A stretch of DNA of 64,000 nucleotides from Marthasterias glacialis. Lineage: Eukaryota > Echinodermata > Asteroidea > Forcipulatida > Asteriidae. This document shows positions 37,401 through 49,400 of the stretch, piece by piece. Each line of letters begins with the position of its first letter. The first letter of the stretch is position 1. A model generated the notes under the pieces. That model was not told where the DNA came from. It saw nothing but the letters and a program-made list of their open reading frames with translations, and ran no database searches. The translations under genes and the position numbers were made by a program. Where the stretch lies: contig OU452236.1 in the NCBI GenBank assembly GCA_911728455.2, positions 11,213,195 through 11,277,194 on the forward strand, written 5' to 3'.

Positions 37401-40400
37401 AACGGACTCACCAGTATCAACTGTGTCAAGCGGGTCGTCATGTTTGCACATGTCTTTATTCCATGCGTGTACCAACTACACGTTCACAACTAACGATGCA
37501 ATATAAGACGTGTACTTCATGCATATTAAACCATCTCCCCTTTTTTAGAAAGGAATAAAACTGGTTATACAATATAAATGAAGCACAATCCAGAGTGAAT
37601 GTTAGTTTTGATGAAGAGTCCATAATGTAGCAGAGTTCTGTTCAGAATGACACATTAGAGTTCAGTTCAGTGTCCAATACAATTTGGGACTGGAGTTGGC
37701 CGCAACAACTAAGAATCACTTTAAAAAAAATTAAAAGTTTAATCAATTTGGAAAAATCACGCAGATCAAAAATGTGAACAAGAAAACTAGAGTCTGACTA
37801 CTTGTGTTCATTCGTTTTGATTAGTTTCATTTGAAAACTATTTGGGTGATCTACTATCAGTGAGTGCAAGGGCACTAGAGTCTAGTTCCTAAAAACGATG
37901 TAGTCTCGGTGCCATACCGTCAGGTGCCTTCATTACTCGAGTTGGTCGCGCATCTGTTGAGTTGAGATCCTTGGGTTCATCTGGTGGAACCTTGACATCA
38001 AGAACTGGATCGGGTTTTCATGTGGGAAGGAGAATGATGTGGCGCCTGTTCCTGCGACACTCTTTTCCATTGACATTGACAATATAGGAATGAAGAGTTT
38101 AGGATTTGCGGATGACATCACCTGCTGGGCTCAACTTCCCTTTTGTTCGGATCTTTACCCTATCTCCGGGTTGCAAGACATCAAGATTTCTCACACCATG
38201 TTTGTGGTTTAAGGTGTTCTCAGTCTTCAATTTATTAGCTCTGTCTGTGACTTTCAGCCTCTGGTGGTCAACCTTCTTTGGTCGGAGATTAACAGGTAGA
38301 GTTGGAAGGGATGTGCGGATCTCTCTTCCCATCATGAGGCTAGCGGGGCTTTCACCGAGGCTCGGTAGAGGGGTTGAGCGATATGTCAGGAGTGCTCGGA
38401 CAGGGTCTTCCTGATTGAGGATCATCTTGGAAATATGTACAGCCTTTTCAGCCTGTCCGTCTGACTGCGGGTAATGTGGGGTTGAAGTGACCTGTTCGAA
38501 GTTGTATTCACTAGCGAACTGCTTGAATTCCCCAAGGAACTGTGGACCGTTATCTGTCACTACAACTTCAGGAATGCCAAATCAAGGAAACATTGTCTTC
38601 ATAAAATTAATCACAGAAGTGGCTGTTGTCTTGTGAAGGTACTGTATTTTTATCCATCTCGAATAGTAATCTACTAGCACTAAGTACATCTTTCCCTTCA
38701 CTTCGGCTAGGTCGCAGGCAATCCACTGCCATGGTCGCTGGGGGAGTGGTGTAGATATCAATTGTTCAGCTCGATGTGCTGGTTGCATGTCTTTACAGTG
38801 TTGGCACAACTGGACAAACTCGGCAATGTCCGCACTCATACCAGGCCACCACACAGCTTGATTAGCCCGCAAACGGCTCTTTGAAATGCCTTGATGTCCC
38901 TTTTTTGCATCAAGGACGCAGAAAATCTGTGCTCCTGCTATCTTGCCCAACACTTCTTCCATGGTAGGAATTGAAAACTGATGTTCTCGAGCCACAGCCT
39001 TGTTGAGTTGTCTTAGGTCGACACATAAACGGATGTTGCCGTTCTTCTTAGGGGCTATGACGATTGGGGTACACCGATCAGTGGGGGTAGTGATGCGTGT
39101 GATGATGTTGTGTTTTGCCATCTTCTCCAACTCGGACTTAAGCTTTGGAAGCATGGGCAATGTATGCGTTGCGGTGCATGTACGCAATGTAGAGGAGAAT
39201 CATCCTTCAACTGTATCTTCACTGGGGGACCTTGAAGGCATCCAGCTCCATCAAAAACTTTGCTGTCCTTTAGCACATGTATACGCTGCACCAAGCCTAG
39301 GGTTGTGCATGCAGATTTCCCTAGAATGGGTAGACCACCATCGAAGATAATAAATGTTAATACATGATGCTTCCCCTTTACCCCACGAGAGAGCTTCTTT
39401 TGTCCTCTTGGTGTGGTGTTCCTACCAACCACACAGATGGGTCGTAAGTGTGGGTTGTGTAGCTGAAGGGTGTCATTTCATCATCATTCGGCTGCGGAGC
39501 AGGCGACCACAAATTTCCTCCAGTTGCTGCGATCCTGGGCTAAGGATGTATTTTTGTCTGGTTGCAGGTAGCCCTCATGATCTCCAAAAAGGCTCTGGAT
39601 ATATCTTGGATATAATGTTCGCTGTCGGCCAGGCTTTCTTTTACCAAGCGGTGGAGTGTACAGAGCATAAACCTTTGCCGGCTCATCGTCGGGCATGCGC
39701 AGAACATGCCCCAGGAATTTCAGTTGGCGGGTTCTTAGCTGGACTACAAGAAGGACTGTGTTGGTCAGGTTGTAGATAGTTGTGTTTGGAGTTCTGTCCA
39801 TTCGCTCGATGTTCAACATGATGTGGTAACATGATGTTGCAAAGGCATTGATTTTATTTTCCATATCATGTGTGATGACCCACATCTCACAACCATACAG
39901 TAATACTGTTACACAAGTTGTTTTAAACAGCTTCACTTTGGTGGCGATTTGTGTAACTGAGCTCCTCCAAAGGTGCTCCACTTCCCAAAATGCTGACCAG
40001 GCCAGAGCTTTTCGCCTCTTTAGATCACTAGCACTGGATCCCATCATGGATCCCAGGTATCTGAAGTCAGTCACATGGCTGATGGGACTGCCGTAAACTT
40101 CAAGTGTTGGTTGATGGTTGCAATGTAGGGTCATGTATTCTGTCTTGGTGACACTGATCATAAGACCAAGATCTGCAGCTGCTGTAGCAGTCCTGGAGAG
40201 CTGTGACTGGGCCCGAGATATTGATGATTCTAGTAGGGCAATGTCATTGGCAAAGTCCAAATCATTTAACATCTTGGCTGGATATCTCTTAGATCGACGT
40301 GGGTGAGTCATAACTCCTGAATCTTCAGTTAACAAAGCCTTCTTCAATAGGTAGTCAAAAATTATGATTAATAGGAAGGGAGCGAGAACATCGCCCTGAA

Positions 40401-43027
40401 GGACTCCAGTTGTTACTTGGAATGGTTCTGATATACTTCCATCTACCATGACTGCACTGCTTGAGTTGTTGTACAGAACTTAAATGGCGTTAACCAAGGG
40501 CTCAGGGATGCCGTAATGTTGCAATACGGCAAACATAACATTCCTGTTGATAGAGTCTAAAGCCTTGAGTGGTATAATGTTGACATCTGACCCTGTGTCT
40601 TGCATGAACTTTACCATCTGGCCTTGGACATTGGCGGTCTGGTACCAAGATTCATGTGGTTGGTCAGTAGTGCTGCGTTGAACTGACCCAACAAAGAATT
40701 CACTGTCATCATGGTCATCATCAGACTCATGCGGTGCAGTGACAGCATGTAGCTTTTTGGACTTCGATCTGCAAACCTTTGCATAATGACCAATCTTGTG
40801 ACATGAGTTGCATTTCTGACCTCTGACAGGGCATGAGGTATGGTTTGAGTCATGCCCACAATTACCGCGTTTGGATTTCGTCTGGCCAGGCGTTTTTGAT
40901 CGTCGGTTGAATGACCTCTGTTGCGGTCTGGATTTGACTGCTTGGACTACTGCTGTGTTATGGGCGCCCTTTGTCTCTCGGAGTTCTTTGGTAGCAGTCT
41001 CAAGGGTCTTGGCAACCTCGAGTACTTTCTGAAAAGTCAAACCATCCTTGGTTAAAAGATGTTTCTGGACATATTCACTGCGAATTCCACAGACGAGGCG
41101 ATCACGCAGTGCATCATCCAGAAATGATCCAAACTTGCATGGACTGACTGGCTAAATTTTGTAGTGCAACTGCACATTGAGCAACTGGCTCGTCAGATTG
41201 CTGGTCCCGTTTGTAGAATCGGAAACGCTCTGCAACAATGAGACGTTTTGGCCTGTAGTGAGATATGAGCATGTCACATACCTCCTTGAAACTCTTCTCA
41301 GAAACTGGAGTAGGCTCAGCTAAACTTTTGACAGTCTTGTACACAGTAGGGCCGACTGCACTCAAAAGTACAGCTGTCTGCTTAAATGTAGAGATATCAT
41401 TGGCCGTAAAATACAGATGTAGCCTCTCTATATACTTACGGATGTCTTCTATCATGTCTGGACGACCGATCAGTGCAGCGCTAACATGCGCCCCCATCGA
41501 CTCGACGGAGATTGTGCCATCGTAATCCTGTGCGTCTGTCAGACGCTGGACTTTGTGATAGATTTAACGCCTTATCATCGACTCTGTACACTATTGTATA
41601 CATGCAACCAGGATTAGGTGTAAATACCAAAAAAAGAAGAAAAAAAAGTTGAATTCCTTTTGATTCGATTTGAATCCACGACGATTTACTGTATAATAAA
41701 TGAGAGTCACTATTTTTCTTTATACATGTATTTGTTTCATTGTGGCGATGGTAAGAGGCTTGTTTGTAGTTTGTAGCGTACTGGACTTTTCACGTTGAAC
41801 ACAAACTCTCTTTCAGGAAGTGTGCTAAATTGGCAGGGTAAATCGTTACAGTAAACTGTTGTCGGTGCTCACGCAAGCACAAGACAGCCACTTGTCCTTT
41901 TACTACTTCAGAGTGAGGAGAAAACATCCTTTATGGAGTTTCTGGGGGTTGGTGTCAGTTCGAAATAGGGTAAATCCTATCTATGTTTTGGACAGAGACC
42001 CCCCCCCCCCGCCGCTCGAACATAATATAAGCGCTATGAAATCGGGCCCAGGATAGTCATGTTTGTAATGTCCAACTACATGATTGTATGCGTTATGCGT
42101 AAATAACGCGTGCACCCATGGGTTTTATCAAAATCTTACATGATTGGTCAGTCAACCACTTGGCCGCGTAGAAATTAGAAATTAGAAAGCTTGACGCAGC
42201 TCAATGCCAAAACCCAAGTCCCCCCCCCTAAAGATTGCGTGTATTGGGAACTATATTTTGAATTATGTTAAGTTTCCTTGTAACATCACGATTTCCTCCA
42301 CAATTTCAGTCTCTTTTGATAAATAAACTGAAGTAACTCAAATACGTTTACGGTGCAATACTAACGTCAGATTATGTTTTCTGTTATTTTTCCCCCTCAA
42401 AGGTATCTCCTTTGCTATCTCTTTGAACACGTTGACTTCATTCCTGTCGTCGTCGGTGGCGCTAGTCAGTCTGGCCACTGTACAGGGTCTCCTGAGTGGT
42501 ATATACTGGGGTCTGGGCCCCGCCGTAGGCACTGCTTTGTTTGGGTATCTTGCTGACGTCATTGGTCTGACATTGTCATTTTATGCCCTTTCTATGGTGT
42601 GCTTAGTGTACTTTCTCATTTTCTTAATGTGGAATCGGGTAAGTCTTCGGCTTTCTCATATTAAACAAATGAAAAGGGTTTATTTATAATTTTGGTAATA
42701 CCGAAGTGTAGATTGTTTTAAAAGGATTACTTGAAGTTCAGTGTAAACGATACGAGAGCTGGAGCAGGGCTGACCATCAAAAGGCTGGTTGTTAATGCTC
42801 CAAAAGGATCCTCAGGTTCCAAACACATGAACCTCAACATCAAAACCAAAATTTCTTTCGCCGTTTTGAAATCATGACTCCGTTACTGTCATAAATGCAT
42901 TATAATTAACATCGTATTAACAATGATTCCTTTTGATTTATTTATTTATTTACAGAATGACCTGCCATTTATTGACAAATACTTTCCGGGTAACTACCAA
43001 CCAGTACCGTCTGGCAGCATTGGTTAG
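28472..43027 (+). CDS. MFSD6-like major facilitator superfamily transporter (complete, copy 2)
   Basis: Six exons: 28472-29457, 31292-31445, 32146-32296, 32653-32856, 42403-42638 and 42956-43027, together 1803 bases, 600 residues. All junctions are GT/AG with phases 2,0,1,1,0, exactly as in copy 1; exons 4 (204) and 5 (236) have the same length in both genes. The start AACATGGCGG is a good initiation context. Visible parts: ~80-residue cytoplasmic start, three membrane segments with GFFADKSRLHRA (130-141), a Cys-containing, N-glycosylatable outside loop, GWLYNQTALQRT, YGWQRSFSTMGY, WHLHNMG, VEIIHG and LQGLLSGIYWGLGPAVG. Divergence in the loop and termini suggests an old tandem duplication. 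Intron 4 has grown to 9.5 kb by transposon insertion. AATAAA at 43143 may end the transcript. Confidence 0.93.
29743..31114 (-). mobile_element. AGCGGCRTAG element, copy 2 (inverted) with nested insertions
   Basis: In intron 1 of the second transporter gene. Ends AGCGGCGTAG and CACCGCT. Its halves match 26371-27146 in reverse. A GTAACTA-ended repeat begins at about 30046 and is itself split by a MITE (30178-30369). AACCTAATCATATT occurs on both outer sides, a possible target duplication. Confidence 0.7.
30178..30369. mobile_element. MITE with GGCCCAATTTYMTAGAGCTG ends
   Basis: Inverted ends of about 29 bases (GGCCCAATTTTCTAGAGCTG and CTCTATGAAATTGGGCC). Interior palindromic blocks include GCTTAACAATTTTCTGCTAAGC. 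A lone end (CTATGAAATCGGGCCCA) is at 42036-42052. Confidence 0.85.
31855..31980. repeat. Short minisatellite, ATAACGCAATAAAATACGGCG units
   Basis: Five to six degenerate units of about 20-25 bases follow a ~20-base G run. Confidence 0.8.
32990..36590. mobile_element. 3.6-kb fold-back element with AT-rich tandem arrays in its arms
   Basis: Outer ends match in inversion (CCCAGTAAC near 33000 and GTTACTGGG near 36576; CTAGCGCCCCAGTCCG and its complement; GACGAAGCGGATT and its complement). Inner arms 33340-34100 and 35505-36270 are inverted copies made of TTATATATAAATAATTG-like palindromic modules. About 34100-35500 is single-copy core. It lies in intron 4 of the second MFSD6-like gene. No transposase recognised. 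Confidence 0.85.
35021..35245 (-). other. Open frame in fold-back core, unknown
   Basis: ATG-initiated 74-codon frame (MADGDGDQISRIIQSAVTQ..., then Ser/Thr/Pro-rich). A donor-like ATTGTAAGA lies near its end. It could be a first exon of an element protein or a captured host exon. No domain recognised and no partner exon found. Confidence 0.3.
36605..37395. mobile_element. TAGACCGATTG transposon, copy C
   Basis: Complete ends TAGACCGATTG and CAGTCGGTCTA, bordered by TA. Abuts the right side of the fold-back element by only ~15 bases. Confidence 0.85.
37530..41560 (-). mobile_element. Ty3/Gypsy LTR retrotransposon, broken copy, with LINE inserted
   Basis: A fossil lying antisense to the host gene. 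Parts in minus-strand order: gag (41114-41497), zinc knuckle and start of protease (40580-41040), end of protease (about 39200-39470), reverse transcriptase remnant (39000-39190), and integrase with H2C2 finger and core (38099-38930). A polypurine-type tract lies near 37532-37548. No LTR pair was recognised. It is broken in several places (at least five) and incomplete in pol. A LINE 3' end (39475-40565) was inserted later, in the protease region. The decay implies an old insertion, older than the LINE. Confidence 0.92.
39475..40565 (-). mobile_element. Non-LTR retrotransposon (LINE), 5'-truncated 3' end
   Basis: Encodes the C-terminal half of a LINE reverse transcriptase: VTTGVLQGDVLAPFLLII, then LDFANDIALLE, ISVTKTEYMTL, FRYLGSMMG, LLYGCEMWV and the RQLKFLGHVLRMPDD and GKRKPGRQRTLYPRYIQ stretches common after the polymerase domain. 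It ends in a TGATGATGA tail at about 39475. The catalytic FADD box reads FAND, so one catalytic Asp is lost. A stop near 40480 splits the frame between VNAI and LYNNSSS. Truncation at the 5' end is usual for LINE insertion. It sits inside the Ty3/Gypsy copy in the same orientation. The clade was not determined. Confidence 0.85.
41561..42402. other. Remainder of intron 4, no gene
   Basis: AT-rich, with a C run (42000-42010) and a lone end of the GGCCCAATTTC MITE at 42036-42052. Confidence 0.5.
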
Positions 43028-43362
43028 ATAGTATTTAGGAAAAACCATACGACTGTTGCTGATAAAGGGCGGCTTTGAGGTGCTCTGAAATTTGAGTTTT
43101 TCTATTTTTTTCCAGTAGATGCAGTCCACAGGAAATAGAGAAAATAAATATAACGACCCCTAACCTCACACTAAAACAGGGTAAAATGATTTTCTCCGAA
43201 AAACTCAGAGAAAATCTGAAAAATACGAGGTCAAGCAGGACTCGTGACAGCAGTGGTGGCTAGTTGATTTGGACATGCCGATGATACTCGTACGGAGTTA
43301 ACCCAAATACACCCTTGAGCTTCATGATTTCCAATCAAACCAACATGCACATAACCAGCAAG

Positions 43363-43697
43363 GCGATTTTCAACAGATTTGGGATTTTACTTTCGGTACT
43401 CTACGGCTTTCACTGTTTTGAGAGCTTAGAGGCCCACACCTTGCCGAGAATATTTAATTTGGTAGTTCTAAGTTAGACTTCTCACACTGCAAGGATTACT
43501 CTAAAATGTTCAGTCGGCAAATCCAGCCGGCAAATCCAGCCGGCAAATCTTTAGGCTTGCCGAATGGATTTGTGTTCAGCCCGAGCCCTTACTCGGGTAA
43601 GTTTGGTGCTCAATTTGCCTACTGTGGCACTAAATGCCGAATTAGGAAAAATATGGGGGGGGGGGGGGTCACACCCCCAGTCGCTACGCCGCTGCTT
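43363..43697 (+). repeat. AGCGGCRTAG element, partial copy 3
   Basis: Shares GCCGGCAAATC, CTTGCCGAATGGATTTGTG and the GTCGCTACGCCGCTG end with copy 1. CAGCCGGCAAATC is duplicated in tandem. Confidence 0.75.
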
Positions 43698-44851
43698 GTA
43701 ATTTCGTCAAACTCTACCGGACTAGCCACCAGTGACGTCTTGTGAAGCAGTGCATTTTTTACATGAATCTCTCTTACTTCATACAAATTGTAAGTTTGAA
43801 ATAGTTATTAAATGGTATCTACGATGTCTACCTAATAATAAAGAATGTAATAATTTAAAGGACATTAGAGCCAACCTTTATTGTGTTTTTAGGGGCTCGC
43901 CAACATTGTAAATATTCACAGGGAATGTTAACATACAAACATTATGCTAGGAACTGCCTATTATTATTACCGTTATTACCCTCATGGTAAAATTTAAAAA
44001 CGAATAAAAAATGTGCAGAAACCATGTGCATTATACTCTGTATAGTGTGTTAGGAAACCTTGGTAACGATTGTATTTTTACTGTGTTTTTAGATGAGTCA
44101 AACTCAATTTTCTCAAGCATTTGTTCACAGAAACTTTTTTATTTGTTATTTTGTTTTTTAAAGTTTTGTTATGGAAAACCGCTAGGCCCTGACTTAGCCC
44201 ATTATTTGAATCAAATCAATGTCCTCGTGAACACTTTAAGCCATGGACAAAACAAACTTCTACTCGATATCTTTGATGACTTTGGCAAAATCAGATAGTA
44301 AATATCACAAATAGTTTGGAAACTGCTGAGCGTTGTTGTTGTTTTTTTTTTTGGGGGGGGGGGGGGGTTGGAGCCCGTAAAGGGACAAGTTTTTTTAATG
44401 TTTTTTTTCGCGTTCCCTTAAAATAATAATTTCCTTTCCTCGAAATAACATTATATCAAGGCAACGAAAAAAAAACTAGAGTTTCTAGGTGTTCGGTATA
44501 ACTAAAGTGTATGACAGGTTTATAAATAACACACAAGCATAGTAATGTAAGAACATTGGTAAAACTAGTCTGTTTTGTGATATAATTTGCACTTACTGTA
44601 GCGTCCTTAGGCTCCGTTTTGTAAGGGGTCAATTGCAACGGATGCTTAACGGTTGTGCGTAGTACTAATAGACTTTACAAAGAAAAACAGTAAAAATTAA
44701 TTGAGTCGTTTAGGTGTTATGATTTTTGAAACAATAAAATTTGATTTGTTTCGTCTACATCTTGGCAACAAAACAACCCTTAAGATTAAAATTATTTTAC
44801 AATAACAAGGATGATGAATAGTGCAGCTGCAAGATTAAATGTTTTCTTAAA
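43698..44851. other. AT-rich intergenic DNA
   Basis: T and G homopolymers near 44340-44367; no gene seen. Confidence 0.4.
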
Positions 44852-45311
44852 ACCCTCGGGTCATCCGCAATGAAAATTTTACGCTGTGTATCCACAAGCT
44901 GATTTTTTATCAACACCCTGTCTTTTAGGTCAATAACCCCCCCCCCCCCCCCATGCAAGCCCAAAGCTACACTAAATGACCATGTGGGTGACTTGAGTGC
45001 CAGTCAAGACTTAGACTTGTGTTATTTACAATCAGTGTGCGGCCGCAAGTTGTTTTCACAAAGTGCATACCGCCTTGTGCCAATGACCCTTAGCACAAGG
45101 GTCAATCAATTACTGCACAGAGACAGGTGGCTGCTGTCTTTCAACACTCCTTACTCTGCAGTGGTTAGGGTCTGGCCAATGAACGTTTACAGGCTTGTGG
45201 GGTATACCAGGGGCGAGGTTTACATGGAATCTTGGCTTTTTGGCCCATTGAAAAAAAAACGGTAGTACCTGCTGAATTTAATCATCTTGTGGCTTACAAA
45301 AGGGTTTTAAT
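44852..45311. repeat. Dispersed ~470-bp repeat, copy 2
   Basis: Same orientation as 19635-20105, with few differences apart from the C run at 44938 and a short deletion near 45255. Confidence 0.85.
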
Positions 45312-45846
45312 GGAGCCTGTAAAGCGAAATGTTCGATATTCGACATCTCGTGATGTCATGATGACACATTCATAAATACCTGAGACAGTTTATCCATTCT
45401 GAAAACCGGCTAACCTTTGCGAACGTAAAATATGGCCCCTGAATCAGAATAAGAAGTACGGTGTATACGTGTTTCCAGCTTTTGGGTTTCTGACGTCGTA
45501 ACCTGGTCTCTCAATTGTTGTTTTTTTTTAATCAAATAAGCTGAATGTATCACTGAAAGTGGGTGGGTTCTGAAGCTTATGGAAATTTGGGGTAATATAT
45601 AATAATATGTTTAAGACCAGTTTTAAACAAGTGTCTGTTTAAGATTGGTTTTGAACAAAACAATGAAATCAATCATCATGAAAGAGCCTAAAAACTTGTG
45701 TAAATGTCGTCTGTTCTTTTTGATCACAATAATTTTTAATCACATTTTCCTGCATTCACACACGAACAAACACATATTCATAATAAAAAATATCGCCAGC
45801 GACAATGTCAGACTACATACCAGATGCGTGTTTTGACCTACAACAG
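45312..45846. other. AT-rich intergenic DNA
   Basis: No recognised feature. Confidence 0.4.
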
Positions 45847-46070
45847 CAGCAATAGCACCGGTGCCAACGTCGGACGTGACGGGGACCCCTGCCGCACCAC
45901 ACACGGTTCGTTTCGCCGGTGTAGCGCATCACGATCCAGGTGATGGCGGTGCAGTACATCTGAACACATCTAACATGTCCGCACAGTCCCTCTTCGCAGG
46001 ATACACTTTCAACAGCAGTGTTGTTGTCAATATGCTGCCAGCTTCAGCAGCATCTTCGGCAGACTCTTGA
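45847..46070 (+). CDS. Possible terminal exon, transposon-type protein C-terminus
   Basis: A GC-rich open stretch after an ACAACAG acceptor in AT-rich surroundings reads SDVTGTPAAPHTVRFAGV ... SLFAGYTFNSSVVVNMLP and stops. The short 'LF.G.TFN..V.VN.' tail recalls C-termini of Crypton/DUF3504-type proteins. No upstream exon was found on this strand. It may be a relic. Confidence 0.3.
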
Positions 46071-46859
46071 ATCACTCAAAAACTTTGATAAGTTTGATTT
46101 TTTGTAGGTTTGTTTCGCGAAAAAGTCATCCATGCGTGACTGGTGAGAGTTCGAGTACTTGCAATGGCATGGCCGCGCCGCGACGCTACGGTTTTCAGCC
46201 GTTCTATTTCCAGAGAAGTTCAATTATTTAAAAGTCACAATATGTTAAGCGAAAATCCATATTTATTGCAGAAGAATTATCTATGTTTATTTTCCAAACG
46301 TGTTTTTAATTTATAACGTAATAAAGAAGTTGCTGAAATGTTTTTAAAATCAACATTTTGTTTTCGGTGTGGGAAACGAGCAGCATAATCATTTAGTCTG
46401 GTTTCCATAAAGTGACGTGTGATTCACAATGATTATCAGAGGCAGAAATAAGATCGACATTCCGTTCAAGGAATTGGCCCGTAAATATGGATAGAAATTT
46501 AACGCAGAATCAAGTTGAGCCGAGTCAAAACTGTCAGATTTGTTCCCAACTGTTAAAGGTTTTTGCATGTTTTTGACAAAAAGGCATTTATGGGTGGGGT
46601 TCGGCTCGGGCAATTATTGGCCACCAGGCCCCTCATCGGTTTTAAACAATAGTTAAAAACCTCTTCATCACACCTTTATTCCCCTATTATTTAAGTGCCG
46701 TCTTCACGTTGAAGTTCAAGTGAAATAATGTCAAGTTACAAGGTTCAATTAAATTTCAATCTTGAGTTATCTTTAGGAGAGACGTTTGGCGTAATAAAAC
46801 AGTGAAACGTAGGCTATTATATATAGGCTATTACATATATTATCTGTTGGCAAAATGTT
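46071..46859. other. Intergenic, no gene seen
   Basis: AT-rich; no coding or repeat signal recognised. Confidence 0.4.
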
Positions 46860-47410
46860 TACGGTGAAATTTTGTTCAATAATTTTTCAGTTAGAAAAAT
46901 ATTAAAACTTAAAACTTGTTGCCGAATAGTTTTTCAATTTGATGACGTCATCATTGATAAATTTCAAAAACCCATGAGCTAAATTACATTTCGTACACTG
47001 AAACCATGTCCAAATTCTTTTTAATGTTGACTTCGGAGGTCAAATTATGAGTTTTGGACACTTTCACTTCCACTTCCGGTTTGAACCGGAAGCCAAGGTC
47101 AAATTTGGTCATCTTTAGCAACGTTTGATTAATTTTTAAAGACCTGTTCGATGATGTAGATATAATAAAAATCCACCGTTTTTTGTAGAGTTGTGATTTT
47201 TTGTATAATAAACTTTGATTTAATGTAATTTGACATCCGATGACGTCATCATGACGTTACTGCAGGGGTTTCATCTCCAAGTAAAGTTCCAGCTATGTGA
47301 AGTTTGGTTGCAGAATCTACGTGTGAAAGAAGAATAATTATTAAAAACAAAGCATTGTTCCGAACACCTAAAGAACATTTCGCTCTTCAGGCTCTGTTAA
47401 GAAAATATTA
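46860..47410. repeat. Single-unit relative of the 6841-7450 repeat
   Basis: Contains TTTGAACCGGAAGCCAAGGTCA (47081-47101), followed by TGGTCA after four bases, and TGATGACGTCATCATGACG, the same order as in 7262-7450. Confidence 0.65.
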
Positions 47411-49400
47411 AATCTAGTAGCTGCGCTATTAATCATCCTTTTTATTGTAAAATAATTTTAATCTTGAGGGTTGTTTTGTTGCCAAGATGTAGACGAAACA
47501 AATACATGTAATAATATCGACCATTGTTATATACAAACAAGATAATATTATACAAAACCCAATAATCGACCTATCATTATTGTGCTATCTAATTAACATT
47601 TTGATCATAAATTTATTTGTTATTCCCCACCCCCAACAAAAAAAAGAAAGAAAAAAAAGAGGAGATGATGTTTTCATTTTTACGTCGTAGTTTGGCAATC
47701 AACCTGTTCCTATTAACCCAATGATTTCTGTGCTAAGCGACTTCATTTCAAGAGAATAATTCAACCGACTCTATCTTTTGTTCAAACTCAAAATACCATC
47801 TCGTCAAACAATGTGTATGATTGGGCACTAACGGACATCAGGAAAACAATGGATCTAAATGCCATTTTTAAGTTTTACATTGTTATGTTAACAGATTATT
47901 TTTGTTAATTCTTATTAAAAGTATTGTGTTAGTAAATGTAACAAGGTGGCGTAAATCATAACAAGTGAGTATAACAATAAATGATCACGTCAGTATTTAG
48001 TGATTTACTCATTTTGTGTGTAACTCGTTTAAAAAAGTTCAGTTGTGTATACCCGGGGGTGTAAAAATAAAATGAAATTCACAGAAATGACATTATTTTT
48101 TTAATAATTTGTTCAGGGACTGAAATCTGGCTATATATTCTGATGTTTTAAGAGCAAGAGAAAGTGGTAAATGTTATACTATTTTTTTTTTTTAATGTTT
48201 GACCGTATTAAAAAAAGAGAACTAGGTCGCCAACAGAGGGCGCCTCGTTGAGGCCGAGCGGTTACCGGAACGTGGCACAGGATGGACTTCGATTTGTGGC
48301 TTTGTTCTTGATGTATGCTTACCAAATGTCCAATAATATAAATAGCAGTTATACAAGGATACAAATTTTGTGGAACATACAAATGTTTTTTTAAATTTTT
48401 TATTTAACTATTCAACCCGATATTTTTTGTAATTTATCTCTTCTAATATTTTGGAAGAAAGATAACAATATTGCTCTCAAAAGGATTAGTGTGAAATGTT
48501 TCCCTTTTAGGTATGTCAAGTAAGCACGATTTATAAGTAATAATACAACATGATGTATCTTTTTCGAAGTGAGTTAAGGACTAAGGCAGTTAATCGACAA
48601 GACAAATTACTTGGCTGCCTGAAGAAATATTGTCTCTTCTCAAGTTTCAATTGGTTTGTAATACTTAAAAATAGTATATAAATATTATATTGCACCGCTG
48701 ATTCGTTTCAAACAAATAACTATGACGGCATTCAGCGTAAAACCAATGTTTTTGGTGGTTTTCTAAAAAAAAAAAAAAATTAAACCTACATAAATAGCGT
48801 TTAAATCGGCAAGGTTTTTTTTTATTGATTTTGATTTTTAAGTTTGACAATTATTTCCTGTAATGTGTTGTATCCCTATTAATATCGATACATTCCATGT
48901 AATGTTAGTCACGTGACATTGTAGTCACAGATCGTGTCGGAAGAATGGCTTTGATAAGAAACAAAGAATAACACAATTGCTATCATAAATTTAACCAAGA
49001 AACCACACTGTCAGCATTCAATATGTTGTGGTCTACTCACGGATCGTCAAAGCAGTGCAACATGGCCGATCGTAATAATGTTTATCCATTGTGTACAATG
49101 TCATGAATAGCATATGCAGGGACACAACGTTGCTGTGTGTCGTTACGTAACGGGCTTCGACCATCGCATTTCAAATCAAGGTGGCGGTCGCCTGCCTAGT
49201 CCACTACAGCCCTGAGGGGCAGATGCGTAATAATCCTACAGAAAACCCACAATTGTTAATTTTTTCTTGATCATAAGGTTTCCACAAGGGAAAACTATGA
49301 ATGTCCCATGGGGTGTGGAATTGCTGAGATGTAAAATAATTCAGGAATAGGTGGAAAGGGGCAAAAAGTTTGGGGATTATTATCAACTTATCTGTCCCTC
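47411..49400. other. AT-rich intergenic DNA with a degenerate tRNA-like patch
   Basis: At 48246-48295, GAGGCCGAGCGGTTA resembles a Pol III A box of Leu/Ser tRNAs and GACTTCGATTT a poor B box, so it is probably a worn SINE. GC content rises after 49000 towards the nuclear receptor gene. Confidence 0.4.

Noticed and set aside
39354-39779. Plus-strand frame across the retroelement region
   Set aside because: Shadow of the minus-strand LINE and Gypsy coding frames.
48246-48300. A functional tRNA gene
   Set aside because: A box-like sequence is present, but the B box is poor and no cloverleaf can be drawn by eye.
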